This document shows, piece by piece, positions 22,285 to 34,957 of a stretch of DNA of 64,000 bases. Under the pieces are notes generated by a model. It was not told the origin of the DNA. It saw only the letters and a list, made by a program, of their open reading frames with translations, and ran no database searches. This DNA comes from Papilionanthe hookeriana x Papilionanthe teres (lineage: Eukaryota; Streptophyta; Magnoliopsida; Asparagales; Orchidaceae): assembly GCA_022702705.1 (NCBI GenBank), contig CM040434.1, forward strand, positions 23,540,001 to 23,604,000. The letters are read 5' to 3'. The position numbers were made by a program, and so were the translations under genes. Positions within the stretch are counted from its first letter, which is position 1. The number at the start of each line of letters is the position of its first letter.

Positions 22285-23062
22285 GGATAAAAGTGTTTCA
22301 AGGTTTTTAATGAAAAATATTTTCACAAGATAGGGAATGCCTAGAGTAATCATTACTGATGGAGGATCCCATTTTAAGAATAAGCTGATTTAGAAATTAG
22401 TGGAAAAATATAACATTGTGCATAGAATATCTAAAGCTTATCATCCCCAAACTAATGGTTTGGTAGAGGTATCTAATCGTGAAATTAAACAAATTCTGGG
22501 GAAAGTCATTAATCCTAAAAAATTGGATTGGTCTGCTAGATTAGATACTACTTTATGGGCATAAAGAACTGCTTATAAAACTTCTATAGGAATGTCCCCT
22601 TACAGATTAATATTTGGAAAAACCTATCACTTGCCAGTTGAATTAGAATATAAAGCATTTTGGGTGATAAAGAAATTGAATTTAAATTTAAAAGATGCTG
22701 GTGAGAAGAGACAGTTTTAATTGAATGAACTGGAAGAAATCAGAAATGAATCATATGATAATGATAGAATATATAAGGAAAGAAGAAAAATATGGCATGA
22801 TAGGAAGACTGTCAAAAAGGAACTTGAACCAAGACAAAAATTTTTATTATACAATACAAGATTGAAGTTATTTCCTGGGAAATTGAAATCTAGATGGACA
22901 GGAACTTTCATTGTTGTACAGGTATATCAGTTTGGTGTTGTGATTATCGAAGACCCTAAATCTGGAAAAATAATCAAAGTTAATGGTCAAAGATTAAAAC
23001 CATATATTGAATGCAACAGACCTAATTTTAAAGAGTTTTTAATGTTGGATCAACCTGAATAA
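22285..23062 (+). pseudogene. Athila-type integrase, C-terminal half
   Basis: The frame reads MPRVIITDGGSHFKNKLI (second catalytic Asp of DDE), YHPQTNGLVEVSNREIKQIL (catalytic Glu), MSPYRLIFGKTYHLPVELE, and the C-terminal LKLFPGKLKSRWTGTF and GQRLKPYIE blocks. The first catalytic Asp and the zinc-binding HHCC domain are lost upstream. In-frame stops occur at KLI*KLV, WA*RTAY and QF*LNE; from 22721 the frame is open for 113 codons to the stop at 23060. It would have inserted element cDNA, but this copy cannot. Confidence 0.93.
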
Positions 23063-23602
23063 CTAAAAGTTATGTCGGGCTGACGACGTTAAACCAAGCG
23101 CTTTGTGGGAGGCAAACCATAGTTATTGAGTGTGTGCTTTGTTTTATATGTTATTTGTGTTTGTTTCTTACTTAATTAAGTCTTATTCTTCCTTAATTAT
23201 CATTAATAACATTTAAGAATTGAATTGAATCGAAATTTGGAAAAAAAATTTGAACGAAGTGAAGTTTGGCGAATTTGAACTAACGCCGAATGGCACTGCT
23301 ATCAGCGCCGGACAGCGATGCTGTTCAGAAAATCGTTTCTCGTCTTTAAAATCTGAGATTGTGGTTCTACGTGGTAAATCCTCATTTAGAACTCCCAAAA
23401 ACTGCTCCTAGATACTGTAACTTCCAAAGGAACGAGGAGGATGACCCAAATTCTTGTCCAAATGGATTCTGATTCGATGGAAACTCAAAGATTTCAAGTA
23501 TTCAACCGTAGAAAGTTTGTAAGTTTCAAGGCACAACGACTTTTCAACAAAAATATCTCTAAAATGAGATTAAATAAGGAGTGAGGCTTTGTAAATCGAG
23601 GT
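23063..23602 (+). promoter_or_regulatory. Post-pol spacer and leader of accessory ORF A
   Basis: Begins with the conserved end-of-pol motif, then a ~450-bp non-coding leader containing one copy of the GC-rich dyad motif (23282-23322: GCCGAATGGCACTG then CAGCGCCGGACAGCG). Confidence 0.6.
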
Positions 23603-24623
23603 ATGAATTCTCCTACGACTAGAATTGATGAAATTATTGTTCAGAGAAGTTGGGAAGTATTGTGTTATACTACTACAGCTGTAGTTGTTCCGATTTTGAA
23701 GGAGTTTTATGCAAATCTTCATTGAATCAACAAAGAATCAGTATATGTGCGAGATGGGTTTCTCACATTTACTCATGTAAAGATTAATGATTTATACATG
23801 ATTGAGAATGTGCCTATCTGCCACTATTCGAACTTTTTCCTGACGAAGGACAATATGAATGACATATACAGATATCTGATGGATGAAAGCGATGAATGAG
23901 AGATAAGAGATAGCAGGTATGTAAGTTTCTCGATCACGCTGTTAAATCCTACGTCGAAACATTTACATTACTTCATTTGTGCAAAATTACTCCCAACAAT
24001 TAAAATCAGTAAGGTAACTAAGGAGTGTGTTATTCTGAATTATTGTATTCAAATGGGAATGCCTATTGATATTGGTTTGATAATTGTTCAGTTTGTTTTG
24101 GAATTGTTCGTTCATGGATCTAAGTACGGGCTTGGAAATCCTTCCACCATATTTCTCATCTGTAGTCAATCACAAGTGCCATATGAGAACTGGGAAAGTG
24201 CTTCTACCTTAAAAGCCTATAGACCCAGTAGATGCATATAGTAACCAGGTAGTTGGTGATATGAATGACATGAGCATTATTGAAGATCAACCATCTCAGA
24301 GGTCAACACCTATTCCTCCTTACTTTCCTTAAAGTTCACTGATCATCTTGAAGAAATTTAAGAAATTAGAGAAGGAAGTGCAACACCTAATGAATGTAAT
24401 CAACAATCTATCTAATTTCTTTGATCATTTGGATTGGAGAATGAAGGGGAACTTTGATCATTTTGAATATCTTGAAGGAAGTTTGACGCGATTGATTAGA
24501 AGAAAAGGTTGGATTAAAGAGGATTCTACTGAAGAATTTCCATTTTGTGCATTCTACAATTTATTTGTTCATGCTCAATCGAAGGGAGATCTTAGAATTG
24601 ATGATAGTTCCGAGGAAGAATGA
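23603..24623 (+). pseudogene. Accessory ORF A, Transposase_32-like ('putative plant transposon protein')
   Basis: From ATG 23603 the frame gives MNSPTTRIDEIIVQRSWEVL, then VVPILKEFYANLH and VYVRDGFLTFTHVKINDLYM, the layout of the plant Transposase_32 family (unknown function, found between integrase and 3' LTR of Athila-type elements). Then come NPTSKHLHYFICAKLLPT and a C-terminal helical part with LEKEVQHLMNVINNLSNFF. Defects are a TGA after NLH, a TGA after SDE, a frameshift near 24235 and a TAA near 24332. The end is the acidic DDSSEEE at 24623. Its counterpart in H2 lies at 47564-48427 (-). It is only distantly similar to ORF B next door. Confidence 0.75.
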
Positions 24624-25471
24624 AACTTGATTATTGTATTTCTGTATTTTTGTATCAGATTGCTTTTCTTTGCTTTATTTATTTAGCTTGAATGTTATAT
24701 TTGGACATGCTTGTTTGTTTAGTTTTCAGCGTTATTGTGTTGTGGTTGTGTCCGACGCTGACTTTAAGATTATATGGCTTGAAAATGTGTAATGTTTAGT
24801 GTTGTGTGTATGTGTATGACTCAGGAATTTTATATATGAAAGTAATGTTATGTGTTGTTTGTGTTAAAAAATATCATTTGCCAAGGCTTTAGGATGGTAT
24901 TCAATGCTTAATTAGATTGATTAGACATCGGAGCGGGCTTGAGAAGATTGAAATTGCAAATGAAAGTCAGAAGCCCAGTTTTTAAACTGGTGCCGAACGA
25001 CACTACCACCAGTGCCAAAAGTCAGAGAGTTTGGCCATATTTGTAGAATAATGAGCTGAACGACGCTGCATCCAGCGCTAGACAACGCTCAAATGTGAAA
25101 ACTGCCCGAAACTCCAAATTTTCGCTATTTAACGCTGGGACTTGCCATTTTTGCCAAAATCTTTGTCTTCAACTTCCAGTTAAGGTCGATTTTCGCACCT
25201 AAGGCTCTCTAGCACTTGGATTTGAAGCGATTTCGTGGTCGGAAAAGTTCAGATTTCATCTTCTCTTGGTAAGAGCTACACTTTAACTTAAAATTTTATG
25301 ATTTTGACCATGGAAATCTCCTGCGTTAGGAAGATTCTAAATTTTAATGTTTTTGGAGAAACTTTGGAGATTTTTCATGGATTTTGAGTTCTTATCTTTT
25401 TAAATTTATATTGGAGTCCATTGCATTGTAATTTTAAAATTGATTTGAAAAATTTTATTATATTTAGACAA
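24624..25471 (+). promoter_or_regulatory. Leader of accessory ORF B with two dyad motifs
   Basis: ~850 bp non-coding. Two dyad motifs at 24989-25020 and 25053-25089, separated by TTGGCCATATTTGTAGAATA. The same pair with a similar spacer occurs in the H LTR (28097-28132 and 28170-28206) and in H2. The sequence then runs into the ATG of ORF B. Confidence 0.6.
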
Positions 25472-26570
25472 ATGGTTCCAAGATTGGCTAAGGGGAAGAG
25501 AAAATTTGAATATGATGAAAGTCAATTTGTAAATTTTGAAGCCTATTCACATTTTTGTACATTTCTTAGCAATAAGGAATGTATTCAAGAAAGAGCCTTT
25601 GAAAATCCTGGATGAATGATGGAGGAAATAATTGCTAATCGTCAACGGGAGATTTTCTAATATTTTACTACAAATGCGATGCTGGCTATTGTTAGAGAAT
25701 TTTATGCTAATATGTATTATTCTGAGAGTGAATACATTCTGATTAGAGGCCAAATGGTTAGATTCAACCCTGCCAGCATAAATGCATTTTATCAGTTAAA
25801 AGCACCCTAACATTGTGAATATGAAATTTTTTTTATAACAAATGAAGCATTGGATATGATTGTAAAATTTTCAACTGATGGAAAAGGGGAATGGAAGATT
25901 AAGCAGGGACAAAAAGTTAACATCCCCCTTTCTACTTTGAATCCTGTGTCAAGAGCCTGACATTATTTCAATTCTGCAAGACTGTTATCTACCAACCATC
26001 ACAGTGATGTTACTATTGATAGAGTTGTTCTGAATTACTGTATTCAGAACATGAAGAATATAAAAATTGGGGCTATTATTCATAAATTTATTATGAAAAA
26101 CTCAAAAGGAGAAACTACAAGAGGACTAGAACACCCCGGTCTGATTCATGCTATATGTATTCAGTCAGGTGTAGTGATTGAAGATAATGATGAGGTAGTA
26201 CACCCCGTGAAGCCCATTGCTAAACTTAATCGGAAAAGTTGTGAAGCCCATGAGGATGGAAATGGAGTAAGAAAGCTGATAAGCCTTCTTTTAGTCGACA
26301 GAGACCATCTACATCAAGGGAGCCTAATCTGCATGATGTTATAGATCATTTAGAAAGGTGAAACACCTGAGTAAAGGGACTAGAAATGAAGAACAAGATA
26401 AATGATGATTATCAAGTGCGGTGGAGAGAATACAAGATAACTTATCATGACGCACAAATGAGATTTTTCAAGGGAGACACTGATGGTGTATTTCTTACTT
26501 AACCTGAGTATACTTTATACCAGCCTGACCTGATGATGGTGGAGCTCCTGCAGAAAATGAAGATTGGTAG
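25472..26570 (+). pseudogene. Accessory ORF B, Transposase_32-like
   Basis: From ATG 25472: MVPRLAKGKRKFEYDESQFV, NFEAYSHFCTFLSNKECIQE, then IVREFYANMYYSESEYILIR (the core REFYANL-type motif of the family), INAFYQLKAP, DRVVLNYCIQNMKNIKIGAI and GLEHPGLIHAICIQSGV. The C-terminal part resembles Pro/Glu-rich PEYTP..PEEPDDG in H2. Stops after AFENPG and KAP and a frameshift near the end disable it. The H2 copy (45611-46704, -) is 70-80% similar by eye. A role as a structural or envelope-like protein has been proposed for such ORFs, but none is established. Confidence 0.8.
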
Positions 26571-27912
26571 TTTGTCTATTTTTATTTTTTTTTGTTGAAC
26601 TTAGTGATGTATTTGTGTTTTGTGTTTGAGATGTACCTGAGACTCATGATTTGTGCCTGAGATGTTATATGTGTTGTGGATGTACTTATAGTAGACTTTG
26701 TTGATTTGTGATGTATGTGATGTGATAGTAAAGTTTTTGTGTTTGAATTGCTAGTTTAATTTATAAAAGTAACAGTTGGATGTTAATGTTTTGTGCACTA
26801 TTTATTGTGTTTAAATTTTTTTCTTTATAACCTTCTAACCCGTATTTGTGTATAGAAATGCTTCTTAATTATTTCAGGTCTACTGTTCTACTTTATGAAG
26901 AAAAACCTGCTTAAACTCAAAGGTATGAAAAGCCCAGCATATTAATGTATGAGTTATATTTAAATCTTTTCGTTCTTCCATGTTAATTATATTCAAAAAT
27001 CTAAGTTTGGGGGAAGGGAAAGAATTAACCGTTAATTGTTCTCATTTTAAAATTATTTTCAAAATTATTAACATGATTTCCTATAATAGAACTCAATTTT
27101 AGATAACTGTATTTTGATTTTATTTAAGTATTTTATAAAATTGAATGAAAGTATTTGGTAATGAAAAGTAATTTTGTGATGTAAGATATTTGGTATAAAA
27201 GTATAAGATTATAATCAACTATTAAAAGTAAGTAAAACAGTATGTTTGAAATATTAAGAATCTTAAAATTTTATGTGAAAGGAAAGGATTGAGACTCTAT
27301 GATGAATCATTAATAAGCTAAAGAAATACCTATAAGGTAAAGGAATGTGGTAAGTTTCAAATATAGGGTGAGAAGGGTGAAGTTCAAAATCATTAAAGGC
27401 TTTCCAGATATAGTAATACTCACTGAAAAGAAAAGAAAAGAAAAGCAAAAAGCAAATGAAAAGAAAAGAAAAGCAAAAAGCAAAAGAAAAGAAAAAGAGA
27501 AGCGAGGAGAAGCTTGAGGAGATGCCTAATCAAGAATTGGCTTCACTTTGACTTACCTAAAGGGAAAAACTTAATAACTTTTCTGAACTTATATGTATGG
27601 ATTAGCATCTTTACTAGTAGTGTTCTCATAAGCTTCTTTTCATGTAACCCTTTTAAGTGCCTTAATAGGACAATCTACAGTCATTTTTTTGAAATGAATA
27701 GAAAGCTAGAACTCTTAGACTTGATTACTAGATATTCTTACACCTGCAGAATTTACTTGATTTATTCAAAGATCTTACTGAAAATTTTACTATTGTACTT
27801 ATCTAAATCAAAATTATGGTATTCTAAAAAGAAAGTTCATTACAGTGGAACATAATTTTGTGTATTAACTAGAATTACTTGAGGACAAGTAATAGTTAAG
27901 TTTGTGGGATCT
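26571..27912 (+). other. H1 3' non-coding region with conserved block and two polypurine-like tracts
   Basis: Holds an internal AAGTTTGGGGGAAGGGAAAG (27003-27022), a purine-rich (GAAAA)n tract (27424-27508) bracketed by TTCCAGATATAGTAATACTC and GATGCCTAATCAAGAATTGG, and the LTR-proximal tract AAGTTTGTGGGATCT (27898-27912). The bracketing sequences are shared with H2 (44642-44820) and with element I (51226-51404). Confidence 0.75.
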
Positions 27913-29541
27913 TGATCCATTGAAAAATTTGATAGCTTTTTACTACTCATTTCATACCTATTTTTGATGATATTGCACTTTAAAGGAAGGTATTTTTGAT
28001 GATTTCATGCAGATTTAATGATTGTTTTGGAGCAAAAGGAAGCGAAAAGGAGCAAATCTGGAGCGAAAAAGGACTAATGTGTATTTTATTGAACTAGCAC
28101 CGAACGGCGCTGTCACGAGCACCGGACAACGCTAGTTTCTAGGGAGTTACGATATTTTGGCGGAATAATGCACCGAACGGCAGTCCTACCAGCGCCAGAC
28201 AATGCCCTCTCCCGATTTTGAACCAGATTCAATGTATTTGGCAGGATTTTGAAATGTTGCTTGAGGAAACTCTTAGGAATTCAGTTTTGGCTGAATTTAA
28301 ATACTTTTGGACTAAATTTCAAAGGGGGGAAGAAAATGAATAGAAGAGTTTAGAGTTTATTGAGAGTTTTCTTTCCATTTTTTGTAGGAAGTTAGGGTTG
28401 TGTTTTCTCTTCTAAGGAGTGTGAGAGGAGAGGGAAAGTGAGAGATTTATTCTTCCTTACTAATCTAAAGAGAGAATTATGTGTTTTTGTGAAGAAAAAA
28501 GAGGATTTAAAGGAATTCCTTGAGATTTGCTTAGGGAAGAGTTTGAGATAAGTTGTCTTTACTTTACTTTGTTTGTATGACGTTGCTTTTATCTATAAAA
28601 TCCATGTTTTGTCATTTTTTCCTCATGAGTCTTGAGTAGGTTTCTTTGTTTTTCTCCTTTTCTTGTGATGTGTTGATGTTGTGAAATGGAAATGACGTGT
28701 CGATTTATTATGGAGAATTTGTGATGGCCTTTTCACTTAGAACTTCATTTACTTTTTGATCTGGCCAATTGAATTGTTAAAACTTGTTGGGAAACATATG
28801 TTCCGAAAGAATTATAAGTTCGACAACAAAAGTGAAGGTCACATTCAATGTCCATGAATGAGAGATGTGGTTCATGGGGATTGAGTGCAAATAAATATGA
28901 AAATATACATTGATGGGTGTAGAATTGGAGATTTCAGAGTGACAGGCTGAAATCCTCAATTCAGTCCTCATGTTTAGAAACTAAAGCGAGAGTTAACCTT
29001 CAGGTGAAGGGAAGTGGGAGCTCTGGAGTGAGAGTCAGTATCCTCCCAGCCTAACCATGGATTTGGGGACTAAACTTAGGACTAGCCAATGTTCTTTATA
29101 CGCTGAAGATGGGTAATGAAAAGGAATGCTCCTATTTAGTACAATTCATTTGTATCACTGATCTATGTCACAATAATCATCACATTATGAATGAAAAGGA
29201 GGAAAACTCTTTCTTGCAACTTAACTTTGTTATAAATTTAGTCTTGTGTTAGTTTAATTTGCTAGAATTTAGAACATGCTTTGGTAGAAATAGTAACTGA
29301 ACCTGTTTGTCTTTATGTTAAGAAATAAACCACTTGTAACTGTGCTATGATTCGATAAGAGATTTCTGTGCTATGCCCTAAAAGTAAAACCTCCCTATGA
29401 GATCGATATTCCAGGACTCCATTAGATCCCTGTATTACTTGAGCGATACGTATACTTGCATTAATTGTGTGACTCATTATCATTTAAATCAATAAATAAA
29501 TCTAAATCTGAGTTCATTAATTTTTACAAATTAAAAAGTCA
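27913..29541 (+). repeat. H1 3' LTR, 1629 bp
   Basis: Starts TGATCCATTGAAAAATTTG after the polypurine tract and ends AAAAAGTCA. It contains two dyad motifs near its start. Near its end it carries ATCGATATTCCAGGACTCC and ACTTGAGCGATACGTATACT, the conserved U5-like block of Athila LTRs, also present in H2 and I. The flank after the LTR is AACCA (G3 sequence). Confidence 0.88.
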
Positions 29542-32500
29542 AACCAGTGTTCCCCAAGCTCTTAGCCATTTGCTAAGATGGTCAGGACCAACACATGGAG
29601 GATCTTAAATGGGCCCTCACTGGTCTCATGACACGAAATCGGGTAACATCATGATTAGCATCTTCAATGAATTCCAACTCTACTAAAATAGCTAATTATG
29701 ACCTTCTACCCCCAAAATTTTCCAAAATTAACAAAATAAACCTAAAACTCTAATTTTATCAAAATTGCTCAAATTGTCGATTATCACCCAAAAATTATAT
29801 TGAGCCACTCCAAATCATTCAGAATGCCTAAAATACCCTAATTTCCTCAAAAATCCCTAAAATACCCCACCCCTCATATTCCAAAAATTTCTCAAAACCA
29901 CCAAATTCACTTCAAAAATCCTCATGATCAATCAAAACCACCCAGTGACTTCAATTACACCCAAATTCACCAAAATTGGCCAAAATCTCGAATTGCTCCT
30001 AAGTGTTCAAGATCTCCAAACCTAAGTTCCACCAAATTGATTTCAAACTCCCTAAATGTGAAATCTAAATCAAAATTCATCATGTCTATGCCCAATTGAA
30101 ACCAAAAGCAAGGCCAATTAAACCCAAAATCAAGCTCAAATTCCAAGCCAAAATCATGTACCCCAAAGTTGACCCAACTTCAAATCTCATTAAATTAAAC
30201 CAATTTACCAATTCAATTCCACCGAATTCACTTCCTAAACTCTTTATGACGTTCACTTAGACCAATTGACCCATAAATTGATTTTTAAACCAAGCCCAAG
30301 TCAAGCCCAAATCCAATTTTTAGCGTAAACCCTAATTTTAAGCCTAAACTAAAAATTAGCCTAAACTTTTTGGATTAACCAAGACTAATAATCCCTCCCA
30401 TTCGTAAGCTTCCTAAGATGCTAATAAAATCACCCAATGATCCTGAAATAGTTCCATGGACCAAGGGTCCCTCAAAATATGGAAATGATCCCCAAAACAT
30501 GATTCTCTTTAACCCATGCAACCAACCTTGCCAAGCCCCAAGTTAATCATTATTAAGCCTCCTCACCTTCCTAAGCCAGCTAGCCACCTTGCCTAGTCTG
30601 GTCGTCCAGCCTATTAATTGGAAAACCCAAAAATGGGAAGCCTCACCCATGGTTTGAACCTCAAATTGAACCCATCTCTTGTGGAAAAGCCCAATTGGTC
30701 AATTGTGCTGCTCAGCCATCCACCTAATCTTATGGCACGAGCATATGGCAGCATGTGGCCTCCCCCTTGGCTTGACTTATAAATAGCCCCCTTTACGACC
30801 AAAATATTAGAGTGATCAAAGCCTTGGGGAAACTCTACCAAATTGCTTCCAGATCTTCCTATAGCCTTCTTAAGTGTAATTCCACTGTTCTCAGCCCCTC
30901 ATTTCCACTGCCTGAGCTCAATTTCATCACCTAAACCGGAGCATTTTCTAGCTATCCCCTCAAACTCCACCAAGCTTTAAATTGATTAGCTCATAAGCTT
31001 CCCCAAAACTCACGAAGAAGTTTCCCATTGAAATTGGCCCTTCCTGTGCTCCTCAATCTAAACTTCCATGTAGCCCGTGCCACCCTCTGTTCGAACTCCT
31101 ACAATAATCCAACCAAAGATCAAATTGAGGCTTGAAAGACGTTCATAGGACCATGTTGAAGCTCAGGATCCAATCTAATTAAGGCTACACCTCTTGGACT
31201 AAGTTATGGCTCTCTTTTTTTCATTTTGCTCTCGGTTTGAGCCTTTGTAAAGTGAACTTGTATTTCATATGTATGTAACTGTATAGATAGGTTTTGCTCA
31301 CCTAAATGAAGGTGTAGGAACAAACTCTATGTGATTTAGTTAAAGATAGATTGAGATATTCATATTAGAAAATGTGTGGGGCTCGAGTTGGGAAGAATGG
31401 AAATGATGTCAGGAGTCGTCGGTTTGCGCATGTGTCAAATGAATGAACCAGATCGAGTCGGATGAGGAGATGTTGCGTGAACTGCGGACCGTGTAGTAAG
31501 CCTACATGTAAAGTGCAGCCAACCGTGGGACGATGCATAACACTTTGGAGATGTCGAGGATGACATTGATGCCACGTGGATAGTAGGAAATCAGGGTATT
31601 ATTTTATTTGAATAATTACATAAGATTTAAAAATAAATATCTTAGTTAAGAAAAATCCTAAAAAAAATAAAAAAAACCCCTCTGTGCTAAGTGAACAGAG
31701 GAGAATTTATTAAACAAAAAATAAAAAAGTATTTATAAAATATTTTATTTTAAATGAATTAAATACATCATGAGGTAATTAATTCATAATTAATTAGATA
31801 ACTATCCAAATAAAATGAAATTTTGAAAGACTATTTCTAGTGCCTTTAGGAGTCTTCTCTGATTGTTTTGTGGTCAAAGGACTCTCCTAATACTAAAAGC
31901 TCTAATTTCTTAGGATTATTAGCATTATTTCAAATAAAAAAACTATAAAAATGGAATAAAAGCTGAAAAAAATGTAAGACCCTTTTTGGTAGGTTCATTG
32001 TGATCGAGAGGACTCTAGTAAAAATAAAAATCAAATTTTAGAACATAAAAATGTCTTTTTACTATTCAAAATTAATATAATTATTTAAAAATTAAGAAAA
32101 ATATAAACAAATTCAAAAATCACAAAATTGGGCCACATTAAGTCTAATGACCTCAGGAGACTCCTGTAAAAATTTGGAAGCCATAAAAATTATTTTGATG
32201 TAAAAATGAATTTTCTACGTAAATATGAATTTTTTTTAGAATAACTATATAAATTAAAATAAAAATAAAAAAATTATAGAAAGTGATTTGGGGTATTCCT
32301 TATGACCAAAGGCACCTAGAAAAAATAAAATTGATGTCAAAATAAAAAAAAATTTTTTTGGCCTATTTTCTCAATTTAAAAATTATAAAAAATAAAATAA
32401 ATATCAGAAAAATATAAAATAAATTCCTCTAAGTTTTATGAAGTCAGAGAGGTTAATGAAAAATATAAATATGAGTTTTCAAAATAAAATGTATTATTTA

Positions 32501-34622
32501 TTTATTTATTCATTAAAATCAATTAAAAATTATAAAAATTAAAATCTAATTTAAAAATTCACAAAATTTGTTCCAAGTGGTCATCTGACCTATGTGAATC
32601 CTAAAAAATTTATAAAGATAGAAACTATATATTAGTTAGTTAGATTAATTATCATTGAAAATTCTTATTTTTAAATGAAAATACTTATTAAAAATCAAAT
32701 AAAAATCAAATGATTATAAATTCTCCTATGATATTTTAATTGACCCATGAGTGAGGTAATAACAATTTTTTACTGTCATTTAAGTTGAAGTAAAATAATT
32801 ATGAAGCAGGGGATATTAAGGGGCAAAAGGGTAATTTTAGAAATTTCTTACCTTAATTAAGATTTAAGATTAAATTAAAGGGTAAAGTGGGTAATGTTTA
32901 TCCTAATTAACCTCTTGGGATGATCAAAACAAAAAGGGTTAAGTGGTAGGAACCAACTCACACTATTTTCTATCAAAGGGTATAATTTTAATTAATCAAA
33001 TTTTTAAGGAATGGAAGATGATTAACCTTGAATGATCCTATTGTGAGAGGCTTGTGTTAGGAATATGTTAATTCAGCAATTAGGAACCCCAAACTAAGGG
33101 TTAAGGGACAATTCAATCTCTTTGATAAACAATCCACGCATCACATAAAACTTTGTTTCAAAATTACAACTCTACCCTTAATAGATTTAAGAGCTTGGTA
33201 GTGAATTTTGATTGATCTAAAATCATTTATCGAGGTTTAGAAAATAGAACATAATCAATTATAACACTACGACCTCAACCTCCATTGAAAAGAGTAAGGT
33301 TTTCTTAATAACCTAAATTGCCCTTAAGGGTATACACCCACATAATCCTTATACTTAACATCAAATTAATGACTAGTTACCCCACTCATGGGATAATTTG
33401 AACATTAAATGTTCTCTAAGCATAAATTAATTCACTATAATTAAAACCAAAGATGATTAATTCAATAATATAATAGAGTTAGATGAACTCGAGATGATCC
33501 AGAAGATTATAATTTTGTGTAGGTCATTCCTTGAACACCTTTGTGATCCTTTGGACATTTAGAAGGACTTCTAATCTTTTTATAATTTGATGAAAGAAAT
33601 TATATTGAAAAAACTATGATAACCACGAAGAATCAAACAAAAGAGAAAATTTGTATGAACCCACCAAGATATGACTCAGAACAAGTTAATTCTCCAAATC
33701 AATAGAAGTACCCTACACTACTTATCCTTAATTAGCAACCTAATGCTCAAAGACTTGTTTTTTCTCTAAATTATTTAAGTTCTTGTGAGCAACTGAGTTG
33801 TTTTTTTCACATGTGGATTACGGGCTTGTATAAGTCTGAGGTCTAGGTGGCGAGGATGATGAAGACATTGCATAGGTATGCTTAAGCGTGGGATACGATG
33901 TGGGATTTTTAGAATAGTATCTCCTACCTCCAGGACCTTCAACGAGGGGAGAGGATAAGGACCAATGATTCTAATCACCAGCTCTTGGTAGGATTTGCCC
34001 CCAACACTCATAGTTTCTTGTAATCCTATCTTGATTAGAATAATTAGCTTGTGAACTGCACTACTTTACAAAATATTTACAAAAAATGAATCAATTTTTT
34101 TTTGTTAAAGTGAACTCTGCATTAAATTTAAATAATTTTTGCATGAAAAATTAAAGAATTTTGATGAAAAAACACAAAGGTCCACAGCTAATCACTCAGA
34201 TCGAGGTTAAGAACTACCCTCCGTAAACTGTCAGACTGGTAGCTCTTATTCAAGGTTGGGAAGCACACAGTCCAGCTCATAGTCCCCACCATCACCAACG
34301 TCTTATATCTTATACCAGTCTTTCATAGCGACTATGGGTTTCATTTTGATGTCTTCTGCGACTTGTTCTTTTTGACTTTGTTGCCTGGTTTGTGTGCTTT
34401 CCCTCGCTTTTCTTACTTCTTCTTACAAATTTACTTAAATTTCCTGCAAAAATATAATATTCCTTATGATACTAACCATGCAGCAGTAGCAGAGGCCCAG
34501 TTATATGTCTACAATTTATTACAATTTATTTATTTTCTCTTTACAGTATTTTCCTTTTCCACGCATGCTTTACTTTTACTGCTAGTAGAGCAAAACAAAA
34601 ATATTATATATATATATATATG
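29542..34622 (+). repeat. G3 left part (interrupted by G4)
   Basis: Lacks the first ~350 bp of family G: it begins at CCCAAGCTCTTAGCC, equivalent to about 16325 in G2. It follows the G order: C-rich part (29650-30570), TATAAATA promoter (30778-30785), GC-richer part (31390-31580), AT-rich part (31600-33480), then a more divergent stretch to 34622. A 78-codon minus frame at 33775-34011 is not recognised. The insert G4 begins at 34623, and G3 resumes at 42077 after the duplication ATATG. Confidence 0.75.
30778..30785 (+). promoter_or_regulatory. TATA box of G3
   Basis: TATAAATAGCCCC, at the position conserved among family-G copies. Confidence 0.5.
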
Positions 34623-34957
34623 TGTGTCGGCATATTTTTAGGTTGTATTGTATTTTAAAAGGGGGTCGCCTAACAGAAGTTGTCGGCGAATTTAAATTTT
34701 AAATTTGATTTAAATATATATATAATTTAGAAAGTAGTATTTGGCTTTGAAAATAATTTTTAAATTTGAAAGTTTTAAGATATGAGATTAAACCGATCTC
34801 ACATCCCAAATAGTTTATATAAACGAGCACCGCACCACAAACCGTGTATCTATCCCTAAGGATAGACACACTTGCTGATGGTGGGGCTCGATCAAATAAA
34901 CTAGAAGTTTTGTGACATCCGTTTGGTCTGCGAACCAATTTTATAAGCCGACAAATT

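Larger units (their letters stand above)
22285..29541 (+). mobile_element. H1: Athila-like Ty3/gypsy retrotransposon, 5'-truncated
   Basis: It retains, in order, the second half of integrase (22285-23062), the GTCGGGC..GACGTTAAA and GGGAGGCAA motif that ends Athila-type Pol regions (23073-23115), two Transposase_32-like ORFs (A and B), a long 3' non-coding part with two polypurine-like tracts, and a 1629-bp 3' LTR. Gag, protease, reverse transcriptase, RNase H and the 5' LTR are missing left of 22285. The LTR abuts G3 at 29542, so H1 probably inserted into G3. All ORFs carry stops or frameshifts. Confidence 0.85.

Noticed and set aside
22111..22353. 80-codon minus frame with a Gly-rich end
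   Set aside because: Overlaps the start of the integrase remnant on the other strand; no supporting motif.
27420..27510. (GAAAA)n tract as a simple microsatellite only
   Set aside because: It is flanked by sequences conserved in H2 and I, so it is treated as part of a conserved block.
33775..34011. 78-codon minus frame in G3
   Set aside because: No recognisable family, and the equivalent region of G4 and G5 has no such frame.
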